NCBI GenBank assembly: GCA_032433595.1 | Contig: JASWJB010000486.1 | Span: forward strand, 1-23,181 | Reading direction: 5' to 3' | Origin: Conoideocrella luteorostrata | Lineage: Eukaryota > Ascomycota > Sordariomycetes > Hypocreales > Clavicipitaceae | Length of the DNA stretch: 23,181 nt | Shown here: positions 8,328 to 18,049 of the stretch, piece by piece | Layout: the number at the start of each line of letters is the position of its first letter | How positions within the stretch are numbered: the first letter of the stretch is position 1 | Position numbers and translations under genes: made by a program | The notes under the pieces: generated by a model | What the model saw: only the letters and a program-made list of their open reading frames with translations | Told to the model about the DNA's origin: nothing | The model's database searches: none

Positions 8328-10915
8328 TCATGCAAGGTAACCCAACTCATCATCATCCAAGCGCTCAAGATACTCTTTGTCGAGAAGAATTTCGATGCAC
8401 TTCTTAATGTCGCCCACTTTGGGGACAAATCTCGAGCGGATCTGGTTGATGGTTTCACTGACCAGCTGAGTGTGCTTCATTCTCTTTCGAGCCTTCATGA
8501 TTCGCACAATAGCAGACTGCCAAATAAATTAGTACTGAAGTTGGATCTCCGAGTAAATGAAGTCGGGGGTATATGTTTCCGTACCTGCAGTACCAGCTTA
8601 CGGTCTTCCTCAATAGTCTTGTTGGTTTCCACCTCCTCTTGCTTGGCTTCCTTGACACCGCCCAAGTTCAAATTAACTCGAATTTTCTTGCTCTTGAAGT
8701 CATAATTAAGGCTGAAGGACTTGCCCGCGCCGGGCTTCTCCCCTGGGCTACCTGACATCAGCAATACTTTAGCTTTGAGAATAACTGCCAGTGCTTGTTC
8801 CAGAACTTCGCTGCTTAGCTGTGTTGCACTAATCATGTCCTCGTACGTATAGCTGTCCTTTTCGTTGAAAAGTAGGAGAATTGCCATTTGATAGATTGAA
8901 ACTTGGAATGTGAAAAGGGTTTTGCTACCCTTGCAATACCCAGTTTTAATCTCACCCTTACATAGATGCCACAGCCATGTCAACTTACGGCCATCATGTT
9001 TGTGTTTGTAGAATCGAACAAACCGCTCGATTTCTGTGGCGATCTCGGTAGGTGGATGAAAGTTGGTGCTTGGCGGCGTTAGAGGCCAGAAACCGGTACC
9101 CAGAATGGAAAAGGCCGAGTCCACCGTGTTAGATGATTCAACGCTGTCGAGATGTTCTCGAAACTCCTTGTTCAAATCTTTGGAGATCTGCACGTCTTGG
9201 AACATACGTTGTAGTTTGTTTGTGTATTCGAAGCCACAGGCTTCTTTGAGCTTGCTGATCATACTAGTTTCGGCATCGTCCGATGACGAGTTGCTGTGAA
9301 CAAGGCGGCGGGCCAGCATGCGGGAGTAAAATTTCTGGAATACGTCCTTGTCTTCAATGTACTTGAAGACCGTCATGATTTGGGTCAAGGTGCGTTCCAG
9401 GTCGGCTTCTTCTATGGTGGCACTGCTCCTTCGCAACAAAACGTCGGTGTATTTGGCCAGCAGCTCTGGCGACTTGTTTGAGCTGGACTTGCATACTTCG
9501 TTACGATTGACAAACTCCCTGCAGGCGTTATCGAGCGAGCGAGTGAACTCTGGTTCGTCGTTGAATGCTTGCTTTACCAAAAGTTGATATTGGGAATGTA
9601 CTTCCAGAAGAGCATCCACATATACCTTTGGTTCCAGCTTATCACCCTCAGAAGACTGAACCTTTTGGACAGCTGAAAGACCAGCCTTGCGCACATGAGT
9701 TTCGAACCTAGTCCTAAGGGGCTCGAGGCCATCGGGGATTCGAGACAGCAAGTTGTACATTCTAGCCATGTCTTCCTCCCGGTCATTATCCAACAAGACT
9801 TGGAACTCCTCTCTCAATAGTGTTGAGTGATCGGCAATCAAAGCCATGTTGCATGCCTTCTTTAGCGGTACTGCAATGTCCTGATGAAGGTACATGCTGA
9901 CTCTTTCCTCCTCTTCGGACAGTCGTGCCTCCGCCTTCTTCATGTACTCGACAACGCTGTTCTCGGCAACGAACTGTTTCGACTCGGCTTGGTAGAATTC
10001 TTTAGTAGCTGCTAAGAATGGTCGCTCGAAATGGTGACGATAAACGTCCAGAGTGGACCTTGACGGATCGGCTTCGTCTAAACCAAGGGATACGAACGAG
10101 TCGACAACTTGTTTGATCTGACCATGTTCGATGGTTTCACCATTTCTTTGCTTTTCCACGAGCTTCAGTACTGCATCCATCACTTTCCCTGAGACCTGTT
10201 CGAATAAAACCTTACGCCACTGAACTAGGTGAAGGGTATAGACATCGTAGACGTTCTTTTTGCCTTCATCAATCTCCCTTTTAACCCAGTGACGGTTCAA
10301 GTATCGAAACAAATGATGGATGTACTTGGCTGCGATAGTATATCGGCTCCACTCTTTGATGTAATATGCTAGCAGGGCTTCGTCCGTGTGCAACTTGGAT
10401 CCCTCGACCAGTTGTTCGAGATGTTTCTGAAGATAGTCGATCAAGTTGTTATAAAGCTCCTCTCCGAGTAAATGCGCTATCATGCGTGTTAGCTGTGAAG
10501 CTAGAGGGTCATCACGGGGGCGGTTGAAGGGACTAGCGTGGCAGCTTACCGCCGCGGTGACTCGAATGCATTGCTGGTCCTTGGAGACCAACTGCCTTTT
10601 GCGATGTGCAAAAGTTATGAACAGCCCTAGATGGTGTTGATAATCAGCATGGAGCGATGAGGAAAAGGGCCAACTGTATGTGGCAGGGTAGAAAGGCACA
10701 CACGTGTAAATCCCCATGTACATCTGCATGTCGATACCTTGCTCTAGATCGTTCATGATCCGGGTGATGCCTGCTTGCAGATAGTTCCATCTATTATGGT
10801 CATAATTAGCGGGCTAAGCGGATGAGCGATTCAGCTGGACAACTTACGTTGCCCCGATGTCTTCTCTGTTCGGCACCGGAGGCATCTGACTTGGACTGGC
10901 CAACCGTGTAGCCAT
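8328..10915 (-). CDS. cul1: Cullin-1, scaffold of SCF ubiquitin ligases
   Basis: Five exons on the minus strand: 10915-10848, 10790-10704, 10626-10550, 10476-8585 and 8516-8328, giving 770 residues, the usual cullin-1 size. Introns are 57, 77, 73 and 68 bp. Joining exons 1-4 restores the conserved N-terminus: [15 protein letters not shown], then [18 protein letters not shown], then HLLGEELYN. This part contacts Skp1. FWPLTPP in the cullin homology domain and the C-terminal winged helix are intact. [12 protein letters not shown] carries the Nedd8 acceptor lysine, about K716, and the protein ends with the typical DDELGYLA. It holds Skp1/F-box proteins at one end and the Rbx1 RING protein at the other. 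The start at 10915 matches the usual MATR...REDIGAT beginning. The frame stays open upstream to 11479 but contains no ATG. Introns 2 and 3 lack in-frame stops together (see findings). Confidence 0.97.
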
Positions 10916-11512
10916 ATTGACGTTTGTTAAGGTAGTGGTCGTCGCCAACGGCCAAGGCGGTGTAGATGTCGAGGGGCCGGGCTTCAAAGAGAGCCTGGTG
11001 TCTGGAGGCGGGTTAAAGTTCAAAGGAGTGTGGCAATGATGACGATGGTGGTGAAGACGTATCCTTCTGACGGGGCGCTGGCTGAAGAAGTCGTGTGCGT
11101 GCCCAAGGCGGAAGGGAGCATTCAGGCAAGAAGGGTAGAGTGTGAATGTCAAGGAAACCGTCAGGCAGATAGGCAGAGAGGAGAAGAGCAGCACAGGGCA
11201 CTCCAGGCTGTGTATCTCCTGCGTGAGACGGGAAGCGAAGTCAGTGTTGGGTGCGGGCGGTGCCTGCGCGCGTGGACAGATCCCGCGCGTGCTACAGAGA
11301 TTTGCAGCGAACCGATGGACGAAGCCGAGCGAGTTTTGTCTCCGCAGAGCCCGCTGCCAGGTTCGAGACGCAGCAAACGAAGGAAAGGCAGAAGGATGGA
11401 CGTAAACGAGAAGGGACACGAACGGGGTCGTGAGACGGCGAGAAGATGACGGAGAGTTTATGACAAACAGGCAAACCAAACGTCAAGCAAGGCAGCACCA
11501 CAAAGAGGCTCC

Positions 11513-11630
11513 GTCGTTACTAACTAAATGGTCCGCCTAGTTGAGCCGCTGTCGTTGGCTCCAAAGAAGCCACCATGACCAAAGCGGCTTAGCGCAGCCG
11601 CTCCCATTCGGACCACTGATAAATAACGAC
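11513..11630. repeat. Imperfect foldback (inverted-repeat) element, about 118 bp
   Basis: Outer arms GTCGTTA (11513-11519) and TAACGAC (11624-11630) pair perfectly. Inside them TGGTCCG (11529-11535) pairs with CGGACCA (11609-11615). GAGCCGCTG (11543-11551) pairs with CAGCCGCTC (11595-11603) with one mismatch. Pairs come in the same order on both arms, as in a decayed miniature inverted-repeat element. No clear target-site duplication flanks it. It sits about 600 bp upstream of the cul1 start. Confidence 0.45.
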
Positions 11631-12084
11631 ATCTACGGGGAGTGCTCCGTAGTTAGTTGGTTACACAGTGCTCCGTGATTCGGGTAGCAAGTCGTTTTCA
11701 GGTCCTTTTCTGATATGTTGCTGCTGGGAATCCGCGCAGGACAGCCCTATGCGACCAATCTACCGACTGGAACATACTTATGTAGCCCTGCGCGAGCGGG
11801 CTTGCTACTTCTTAGGACCAGATTTTCCCATCGCATCGGGCTTCATCATGTCCAAATTTGTTTCCGTTAATGATATTAATTTATTTGCCACGTTCCTACG
11901 CTTGAAATATACAAGCTGCTACATACACAAGTTTAAGGTCCAACTTGCTCATCGCACAAGGTAGACATGCTAATTGAAATAATGAATACAGTCGACATAT
12001 TTGGATCCTCACAGGATGATACCCTCGCGCTTGACGAAACGTAATGCCATGCTTCAGTTATATCGCTACTCATGCAAGGTGATG

Positions 12085-12169
12085 GTAGCAGTAGCAGTAG
12101 CAGTAGCAGTAGCAGTAGCAGTAGCAGTAGCAGTAGCAGTAGCAGTAGCAGTAGCAGTAGCAGTAGCAG

Positions 12170-12201
<32 letters not shown>

Positions 12202-12227
12202 ATAGTAGTAGTGGTGGTAGTGGTGGT
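12085..12227. repeat. (GTAGCA)14 followed by (AGT)10 and degenerate GGT/AGT units
   Basis: Fourteen perfect hexamer units (12085-12168), a GG break, ten perfect AGT units (12171-12200), then interrupted AGT/GGT units to about 12227. It looks like a trinucleotide tract that diverged and re-expanded as a hexamer. It is noncoding, beyond the srf1 stop; long open frames through it on both strands are by-products of the repeat. Confidence 0.95.
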
Positions 12228-12385
12228 TGAAGACGTGACCTTGTCTATATTATGTTCAAAAGCACCGATAAACGCTTGAAAAAAAAAAGCCCTCCGCCAC
12301 GCCAACAACGCCTTGGTTGATGCACTCCATTGAATCAGCGGACGCCGTAAACTCATCAGATAAATAAATCCCTTTCCTGTTCATA

Positions 12386-13622
12386 TCATACTTTCGAATC
12401 ATCATTGTCATCTCTGTTGCCTCCTAGTTGCTTCACCATTCGGAAAATGTTAATCGTAAAGGTCATTGACCAAGAGACAAGCCCGAGAAGCTGGAATGCA
12501 GCCAGCGCCATGGACAAATGAATGATTGTTGACTGCCCTCCATTGTGGTATATGAAACTTTCAAAGGCCAACGCTGTGCTCGCAGACTTGAATATGATGA
12601 AAAACAGGTCCAACAATATTAGTGAGATTTTAGATATGGCGGAACGAAGACCAAGCGGTTTGCCCGTGTACTCGTCCCATATCATGTATCCAATGTAGGG
12701 AATTGCAAGACAATCCACCACAATAGCCACAACCGACTTGGTCCGCTCCGCGCTAACCTTAATCGTGTTACCCTCTAATTTATATATCCGGGCTGAGATG
12801 CCAAGGGCCAAAATAGACGTGACCATGACGCCCAGCCTGAACAGAAACGGTGACAGCGGGTGCCGCATGACTCCATTCCATATCCGCTTTGACAAAGCAA
12901 TCGTCTTTCGGTTATATTTGGCACGTCCGTCTGTGTGATGGAATTGAACCTTGATATCGGAATTGAACGTCGGCTGCAGCTTATTGAGAGTCTCGTAATC
13001 GATAATTTGAGATTCCTCATTCATCCTTCGGCCCCAGGACGACGAATATATAAAGTCCCGCCATGACATGGGGCCTTGGGGTGGTGCTGGCCTATAGTTG
13101 GAAATAATGACAGGCTCAGCGGACCGAAGGTGGTCCCATTTTCTGCCACGCATGGAAGCACGTCCATACCGGAGAAAATGAGGAATGCTGGATCTAGCCT
13201 CTTGAGCTGGGCCTAATTGAGGGTCATCCCATCCGACAAAGCCATCTTTAGACACTCGACGTTGTGTCTCGCTAGGCGCAAAGTTACTTTGACGTTGAAC
13301 GATGCGAGTTGGCGGTTGCAGAAGACGAAGCTGCTCGACGCTGACTTCGCCGTATCTTTGTTCGTAGGAATCGATCCAAGCTATGTCGCCGTATTCTGTT
13401 AGCATACGCCTTGGTGGAGTGGGTTAGGCCAGACAATATTGGAAAGTCATCAGTGAACGCAGGGAATTCCATACGAGGTAGAGACCTAGGAGGTCGTAAG
13501 CGCGGATTAGCACTGACGGCCGTACTATCTGAAGTATGCGCCGATACTGGTGCCCCAGAGGAGCCCCCGATAGTTTGAGCGGGCGACGATGTGGGAGGCG
13601 CTTTGGAATCAGGCGCCGTCAT
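12386..13622 (-). CDS. srf1: Srf1-like membrane regulator of phospholipase D
   Basis: Two exons on the minus strand, 13622-13475 and 13380-12386, giving 380 residues. The 94-bp intron starts GTATGG and ends in CATAG, with a TGCTAAC branch site 11-17 bases before the acceptor. This junction yields LPPWIDSYEQRYG, the kind of sequence expected for the family. The N-terminal 45 residues are Ser/Pro/Ala-rich. A conserved core follows, with WRDFIYSSSWGRRM at about 156-169. Four hydrophobic segments lie at about 228-249, 265-285, 300-323 and 333-360. The C-terminus is acidic. In yeast Srf1 regulates the phospholipase D Spo14; that role is carried over by family. An in-frame TGA at 13685-13683 with no ATG after it before 13622 fixes the start, unless there is an upstream exon. 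An alternative acceptor at 13396 would add five residues. Confidence 0.88.
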
Positions 13623-14660
13623 TGCTGATATGATATCTGCGCCCAAAGCAGGAACAGCAGCGCCGGATAAGGTGAGCGCCACTCAGTCGTTTTGCTAACA
13701 GCCTCGCATGGTTTCTTCGATGCTGAAAGACCTTGTCGGGCGTAAGTGCTTTTGTAAAGGCGTTTGCGCGATTCAAGCTGTTCTGAGTGTGGGAGAGCCA
13801 GAAAGCCTACAGAGTGTGAATATAGTGCGCAAGTGACAAAAGTTGGTCTCCAGGAAGGGATGGTCGGACGCTTGGGAGCTTTTATTAATCTTGCTTTGTT
13901 GCCGACCAAGGCGAGAAGTGGCAGCGTACAGAGTACTCGTACTCGAGAAGTGACAGCCCTGGGCCTTGTGACAGGCGTCGCGTATGCCGCGCTGAGTGGG
14001 ACCACGCCCGGCCAATGCTGCATGCTTGAACCCTAGCGCCCAGCCACATACTGTGGACGACGGAGTAGCAGGTGCCAGAGCCACGGTAGCGCTACAGTAG
14101 CTCCACGATTTGACAATGAGCCGCCCGCGGCGGCCTAGACTAGAGTTGGGATCTCTGCTATAGGTGCTGCGGAGAGCTCCGCAGTAACCAACTAACACCA
14201 CCCAATCGATCGGTGGTCGGTCACGCCCCAGCTCCTTCCGCCTAGCAGGAATCAGCCAAACGTCACCTGATGGCGCGGCGCACCCGCACCACGAACCAAC
14301 CAAGACACGCGCGCATTGCGAACTGCAACGCGACCTTGGTAAGCCAAAGACTTGCTTGGCGGCTTGCACGTTTTGTGTCTAATGATCCGGAGTATTCAAT
14401 TTGATGTCAAATGTTCCCGAGCAACCAAACGCTCACGATTCCGGAATTATCTCGCGCACTCCGCAGACCGTCAGCAATACTAATATTCCTTTCTGGCAAC
14501 CTTGAGTGGCCACCAAGTGGCGCTCCTGCCTGAATGACTGAGCCAATCCACCTCGCTACCTATCTCACTAAGCAGATATATAGCCCTCACATAAAGAAGC
14601 TACGACGGGAATTCTGCGCTTTCATATGAACTCCTCCCTGCCGGCCAAAACTCTGCAAAC
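13623..14660. other. Divergent promoter region between srf1 and ecm11
   Basis: Shared upstream region of two divergent genes. It contains a 7-bp-stem palindrome TGCGGAG-AG-CTCCGCA (14168-14183) beside GTAACCAACTAAC (14184-14196), whose reverse complement recurs at 11652-11664. There is also a perfect GTAGCGCTAC palindrome at 14086-14095. A minus-strand frame is open across 13773-14369 but contains no ATG, so I do not call a gene. Confidence 0.5.
14543..14582 (+). promoter_or_regulatory. Probable ecm11 core promoter: CCAAT box and TATATA
   Basis: CCAAT at 14543-14547 and TATATA at 14577-14582 lie 118 and 84 bp before the ecm11 ATG. That spacing would put transcription start near 14610 with a leader of roughly 50 bases. 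Confidence 0.45.
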
Positions 14661-16130
14661 ATGCAACCCGGGCTCAAGGCAAAAGGCCGAGGACTTCAGG
14701 TCTTTGCACGAGGAAAGTCTGATAGCAACGCTCATTACAATGCGTCCGCTGAGAGGCCATCTCAAATCGAGCAGGAGAGGCGCTCGACTACTCCAAATCC
14801 AGGTGAATACAACCCAAGCCGACAAGAAATAGCCGAGTTTGCTAGGCTCCCTATCCCTGTGGCAGCTCCAAAACCTATCGGCAGCCCTCGCGCCGCCGGC
14901 CAGTTGAGAGGCGTCCAAAGACTTGGATCGCCGGCCCGGCATGGCTATGTGTCGCCAAAGCGCCAGCCTATGGAATCTCAAGTCCAATCAACTGAAGGTC
15001 GCCATGACATATTTTCGGGGTCGCAGCTTGGAGAGAACTTTATGAAGTCTGGTCTCACAACACCAGTCAATGAACCAGAGGTGGCGGCTGTCAGACAACC
15101 TCCAGAAGTCAAGACCGAGGCGCAGCGCCCAGAGCAGAATCGGATTCAACGATTCCCCCCTCGACCGGTTGCGTCTATGGACACCGAAAAACATCAGTTC
15201 TCTGTGGAACCGGATGGGCGCATCTCTGTGGTGCCTGGGTTTCATCGCCACAATCCCTCACTTATGAATGATGGTTTCTACAACAACGATGTTCAGTATC
15301 GATCGAAAGCAGCCAGAACAGCAAATCTAGCGTTCAACTATCCGGCAGCGGCGCTTCAAGGGCAACCCAGATTGCCGATGAGGGGAGCTCGGATCAATCG
15401 TGATCGTGGGCAACCATCACTACCAACCGCCCTAACCCTCCAAGAGGATGAGGTCAAGGACAGATTCGTCGAGATTGATGACGGTGAAAAGTGGGAAGGA
15501 AGAGCTATGGAAAAGGTAAATGAGCCTATATTGGTCCGTGACTCGGATGATGAGTTCGATGGTTTCGGCGGCTTCGGCGGCTTCGGAGAGAGACCACCAA
15601 CGCCAAAAAGCAAAAAACACACTGGCTTTAATACTAGACCCGCCCAAGGAGATAAGAAATCAAACAAGTTTATTCGAATTGCACCTCCGAAAGACAAGAA
15701 ACGTAGGCGACAAAGTCTAGACTACGACGACAAGATTCTCAGTTCAATGACTTATCAGGACCTTCAGGAAGAGCCGTTTGATGTCGTCCCTCAGCTGCCA
15801 AAAATGAATGGGCACGACTCAGCTTCATCCAAACTGGGGTCTAGGCTTGAACAGTTTCAACAGCAAGGAGAACGCGAGCAACATCAATTTTTTACTCGCA
15901 TGTCCATTGAAGAGTGGGAGGACTCTGGCGACTGGTTCACGCGTCAATTTGCAGGCATTATGGGACGATTGCGACAGGCTCGACGAGACAAGCGCAAAAT
16001 GATTCAAATTTTCGAGGATGAAGCATCCCAGCGGGAAGCAGACATTCGCCTGCGATCTGACACCATTGACAAAAAGATGACGAAAATGAAGCAAGATGGC
16101 CAAAAGGTTGTGGGTGATAAGACTCTATAA
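14661..16130 (+). CDS. ecm11: Ecm11-family meiotic protein
   Basis: A single exon of 489 residues from an ATG in a good AAACATG context. Residues 1-340 are polar and low in predicted structure, with an acidic patch followed by a short Gly-Phe repeat (GFGGFGGFG, about 299-307) and a basic, nuclear-localisation-like KDKKRRR near 343-349. The C-terminus from about 355 is the Ecm11 domain: YDDKILSSMTYQDLQEEPFD, then FFTRMSIEEWEDSGDWF, a basic RQARRDKRK helix and a heptad-like end. In yeast Ecm11 works with Gmc2 in the central element of the synaptonemal complex and is SUMO-modified; whether that holds in filamentous fungi is inference. Its stop lies only 276 bp from the tda10 stop on the other strand, so their 3' UTRs may overlap. 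Confidence 0.9.
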   Translation: MQPGLKAKGRGLQVFARGKSDSNAHYNASAERPSQIEQERRSTTPNPGEYNPSRQEIAEFARLPIPVAAPKPIGSPRAAGQLRGVQRLGSPARHGYVSPKRQPMESQVQSTEGRHDIFSGSQLGENFMKSGLTTPVNEPEVAAVRQPPEVKTEAQRPEQNRIQRFPPRPVASMDTEKHQFSVEPDGRISVVPGFHRHNPSLMNDGFYNNDVQYRSKAARTANLAFNYPAAALQGQPRLPMRGARINRDRGQPSLPTALTLQEDEVKDRFVEIDDGEKWEGRAMEKVNEPILVRDSDDEFDGFGGFGGFGERPPTPKSKKHTGFNTRPAQGDKKSNKFIRIAPPKDKKRRRQSLDYDDKILSSMTYQDLQEEPFDVVPQLPKMNGHDSASSKLGSRLEQFQQQGEREQHQFFTRMSIEEWEDSGDWFTRQFAGIMGRLRQARRDKRKMIQIFEDEASQREADIRLRSDTIDKKMTKMKQDGQKVVGDKTL

Positions 16131-16406
16131 CGCGACATGCAGATTATGCAAAACGATGAATATGGCGTAAAATAAAGCGACATACAGGAGGCTTCACATA
16201 TTCGGAACATGTCGAAAAGATGGGAATGCATTTGCGGAAGCGGGAACTTGTGATGCTTGGAGTTGATTGCAAGCCAACATGGCGTTTTTGAAGGGGACAT
16301 TAAAACTAGCGATTGATGGGTCTGCTGCCCAGTTGTCTTGCTTTGCTTTGCTTTACTTACAATGATTCCCCAATACGGCGCCTCATGATACAACGAAATC
16401 AACCAT

Positions 16407-17371
16407 TTAAATTTCAATGACCTGCTTGACCTTTCTATCTCGCCCAACAATCATCCGTAGCTGACATCCTGTACTATCCTTGAATACGCCGCTTCTCATT
16501 CCGTCGGTATACAGCTCATAGGCTGGATAATACCCATCCACAAACTTGACGACTTGCTCAGGGGTCATTCCCGCAGTAGAATCTCCTTTACTTATCCTTA
16601 GTGAATCCTCCTGTTCTTGCCTCCAGCCGTATACATATTCTGCATCCTCTGAATCTATATGTACAAAAGCATCGAACAGATCCGTGATAGCATCATAGTC
16701 CCTCAATTTCTCATTAACGAGTAGGAGGTGCTCCAACTTGTGTTTACGTAAAGTACGGCTGGGTGCTTTCCATTTTGCCTCTACTTCTTCCGCGCAGAGA
16801 GGTCTGAAGCCAACAGCCCATCCCTCAAAGATGACTACTTGGATGGGTTCGTCACCAGGCCGATTGATAGATTCCCATTCGACCATGGGAAGGCGATCAC
16901 CTTGTCCAGAAAACAGGGCTTTGTCGTAGCGAGGAATCTTGGCAGCGTGACCGTTTATAATGGCGGCGAATACAGCCTTGACCAAGTTGACATCATGTGT
17001 TCCTAAAGGCAAAGTCAGTTAATATGTTCTTGGTCGGTGAATGGTGTCACCGGCAAGAGCAATAAGAGTAGCATTGTACCAGGCTCCCCGCGATGCTGCA
17101 CTAATGCATTGTCGGCATTTTCTGTTGCCAACTTGACTTGGTCTTCGTGCGTCAAGTAGAAATCATCGAGGCTAAAAACAAGGGTCTTTATGTTATTATT
17201 TGCCAGGGCTGCGGCGAGGGGCGCAACCAGTGTCGTTTTGCCTATGCCTTGCATCCCGTTGAGGCCGATGATGAGGGGACAGCGAGGGGAGGTGGATTGG
17301 TGGGTTTGGAGGTGTTTGAGGATGAAGGGAATGCATATCGGGGCTTTGTCGTCTGTGAATGTAAGGGTCAT
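16407..17371 (-). CDS. tda10: Tda10 / D-glycerate 3-kinase-like P-loop kinase
   Basis: Two exons on the minus strand, 17371-17080 and 17002-16407, giving 295 residues, close to yeast Tda10. The 77-bp intron (GTACAA...TTTAG, with an AACTGAC branch site) splits the conserved RGEPGTHD motif (94-101), and joining the exons restores it. The Walker A loop is GMQGIGKTT (39-47), followed by SLDDFYLTH (67-75) for the Walker B/substrate region. IFEGWAVGFRP further on is also family-typical. The family resembles small-molecule kinases such as pantothenate and uridine kinase. The plant homologue phosphorylates D-glycerate to 3-phosphoglycerate in photorespiration; the substrate in fungi is not settled, so the glycerate kinase label is tentative. 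Start context is moderate, but it is the only ATG before the P-loop in this frame. Confidence 0.93.
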
Positions 17372-17644
17372 GATGAAATATTTGACTCAAAGAGTAGACT
17401 ATCTTGTTGTCAAAGGGGCAAGGCGAGGATGGGCCGAGGTGAAGAGGCACTTTGTAAGTTGTGAGGCGTTGGCGCCACTGTGGGGGATGGAGGTGGGAAG
17501 TGGGAAGTGGAATACAAGACGATCACGGCAGAGGAAGTCCGTGGGAATAGCGCTCTTGGCATGAAACCTGATTGTCGATATTGACGAACATTGCCGGATT
17601 TTCCCTCAAAGTGTGTTTCTACATAAAACGGATACAAAACTTGG

Positions 17645-18049
17645 ATGTATGATGCTCTTGGTAGTTTGCGGCGCTGCGTTTTGGTCTTTGCTCATGCAAA
17701 TAGCCTGAGGTTTAACATCGTGGGTAACTACAGTCCAAACGTGTCTGTGTACTGGCAAATCGAGAAACATCACTTACCTCATGTTCACGACCTACTGTTA
17801 TTAATGCATGGTTCTCCTCACTCTAAAAGGCTAGGAAGCTATCCCTCTACTTTCAAAATGACTCGAAAATTGCTATGGGCGGCATCAGTCAGAACAGGAA
17901 GTAACGTCGGGAGATGCCTCTGCAAAACAGCCAACCACGCCCAAGCATGCCTGCCTGATTGGCTCCTTGAGCTTCTGAATGTACGCGAACACGCGGACTT
18001 GGAGAAGGCCGCAGGCATGAACCAACTGATTGGCCATAAATTATCATAA
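17645..18049 (+). CDS. Unassigned 134-codon ORF, doubtful
   Basis: A true ATG opens 134 codons to a TAA. No domain, signal peptide or membrane segment is recognised. Third positions are mixed, without the C bias seen in the well-supported genes, though the C-terminal 35 residues (CLPDWLLELLNVREHADLEK and onward) could form an amphipathic helix. It lies head-to-head with tda10, 273 bp apart, so it could be promoter sequence. Random open frames of 90-107 codons are common in these spacers, so this one is not far outside chance. Confidence 0.15.
   Translation: MYDALGSLRRCVLVFAHANSLRFNIVGNYSPNVSVYWQIEKHHLPHVHDLLLLMHGSPHSKRLGSYPSTFKMTRKLLWAASVRTGSNVGRCLCKTANHAQACLPDWLLELLNVREHADLEKAAGMNQLIGHKLS

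Larger units (their letters stand above)
10916..12385. other. Spacer: cul1 promoter/leader and srf1 3' flank
   Basis: On the minus strand the 560 bp just upstream of cul1 are C/T-rich and fit a long pyrimidine-rich leader and promoter. Further away lie the foldback element (11513-11630) and a direct repeat of AGTGCTCCGT (11641-11650 and 11667-11676). The microsatellite at 12085-12227 is 159-301 bp beyond the srf1 stop. I see no gene; open frames here reflect base composition or the repeat. Confidence 0.5.

Noticed and set aside
10916..11479. In-frame extension of cul1 upstream of its ATG (about 188 open codons)
   Set aside because: There is no ATG in the extension, and the strand is so C/T-rich that stop codons are naturally scarce. 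The family start MATR...REDIGAT fits the ATG at 10915. It is better read as leader/promoter.
12085..12168. Possible CRISPR-like array
   Set aside because: Pure tandem hexamers without spacers, in a eukaryotic genome.
12001..12356. Open frames on both strands giving Val/Ala and Thr repeats
   Set aside because: They are produced entirely by the GTAGCA/AGT microsatellite.
13773..14369. 198-codon minus-strand open frame upstream of srf1
   Set aside because: It begins with GTG, contains no ATG, resembles no family and overlaps other open frames. It is GC-rich promoter sequence.
15565..15582. Two TCGGCGGCT words resembling the yeast meiotic URS1 site, within ecm11
   Set aside because: They arise from the Gly-Phe coding repeat, deep inside the gene and away from the promoter.
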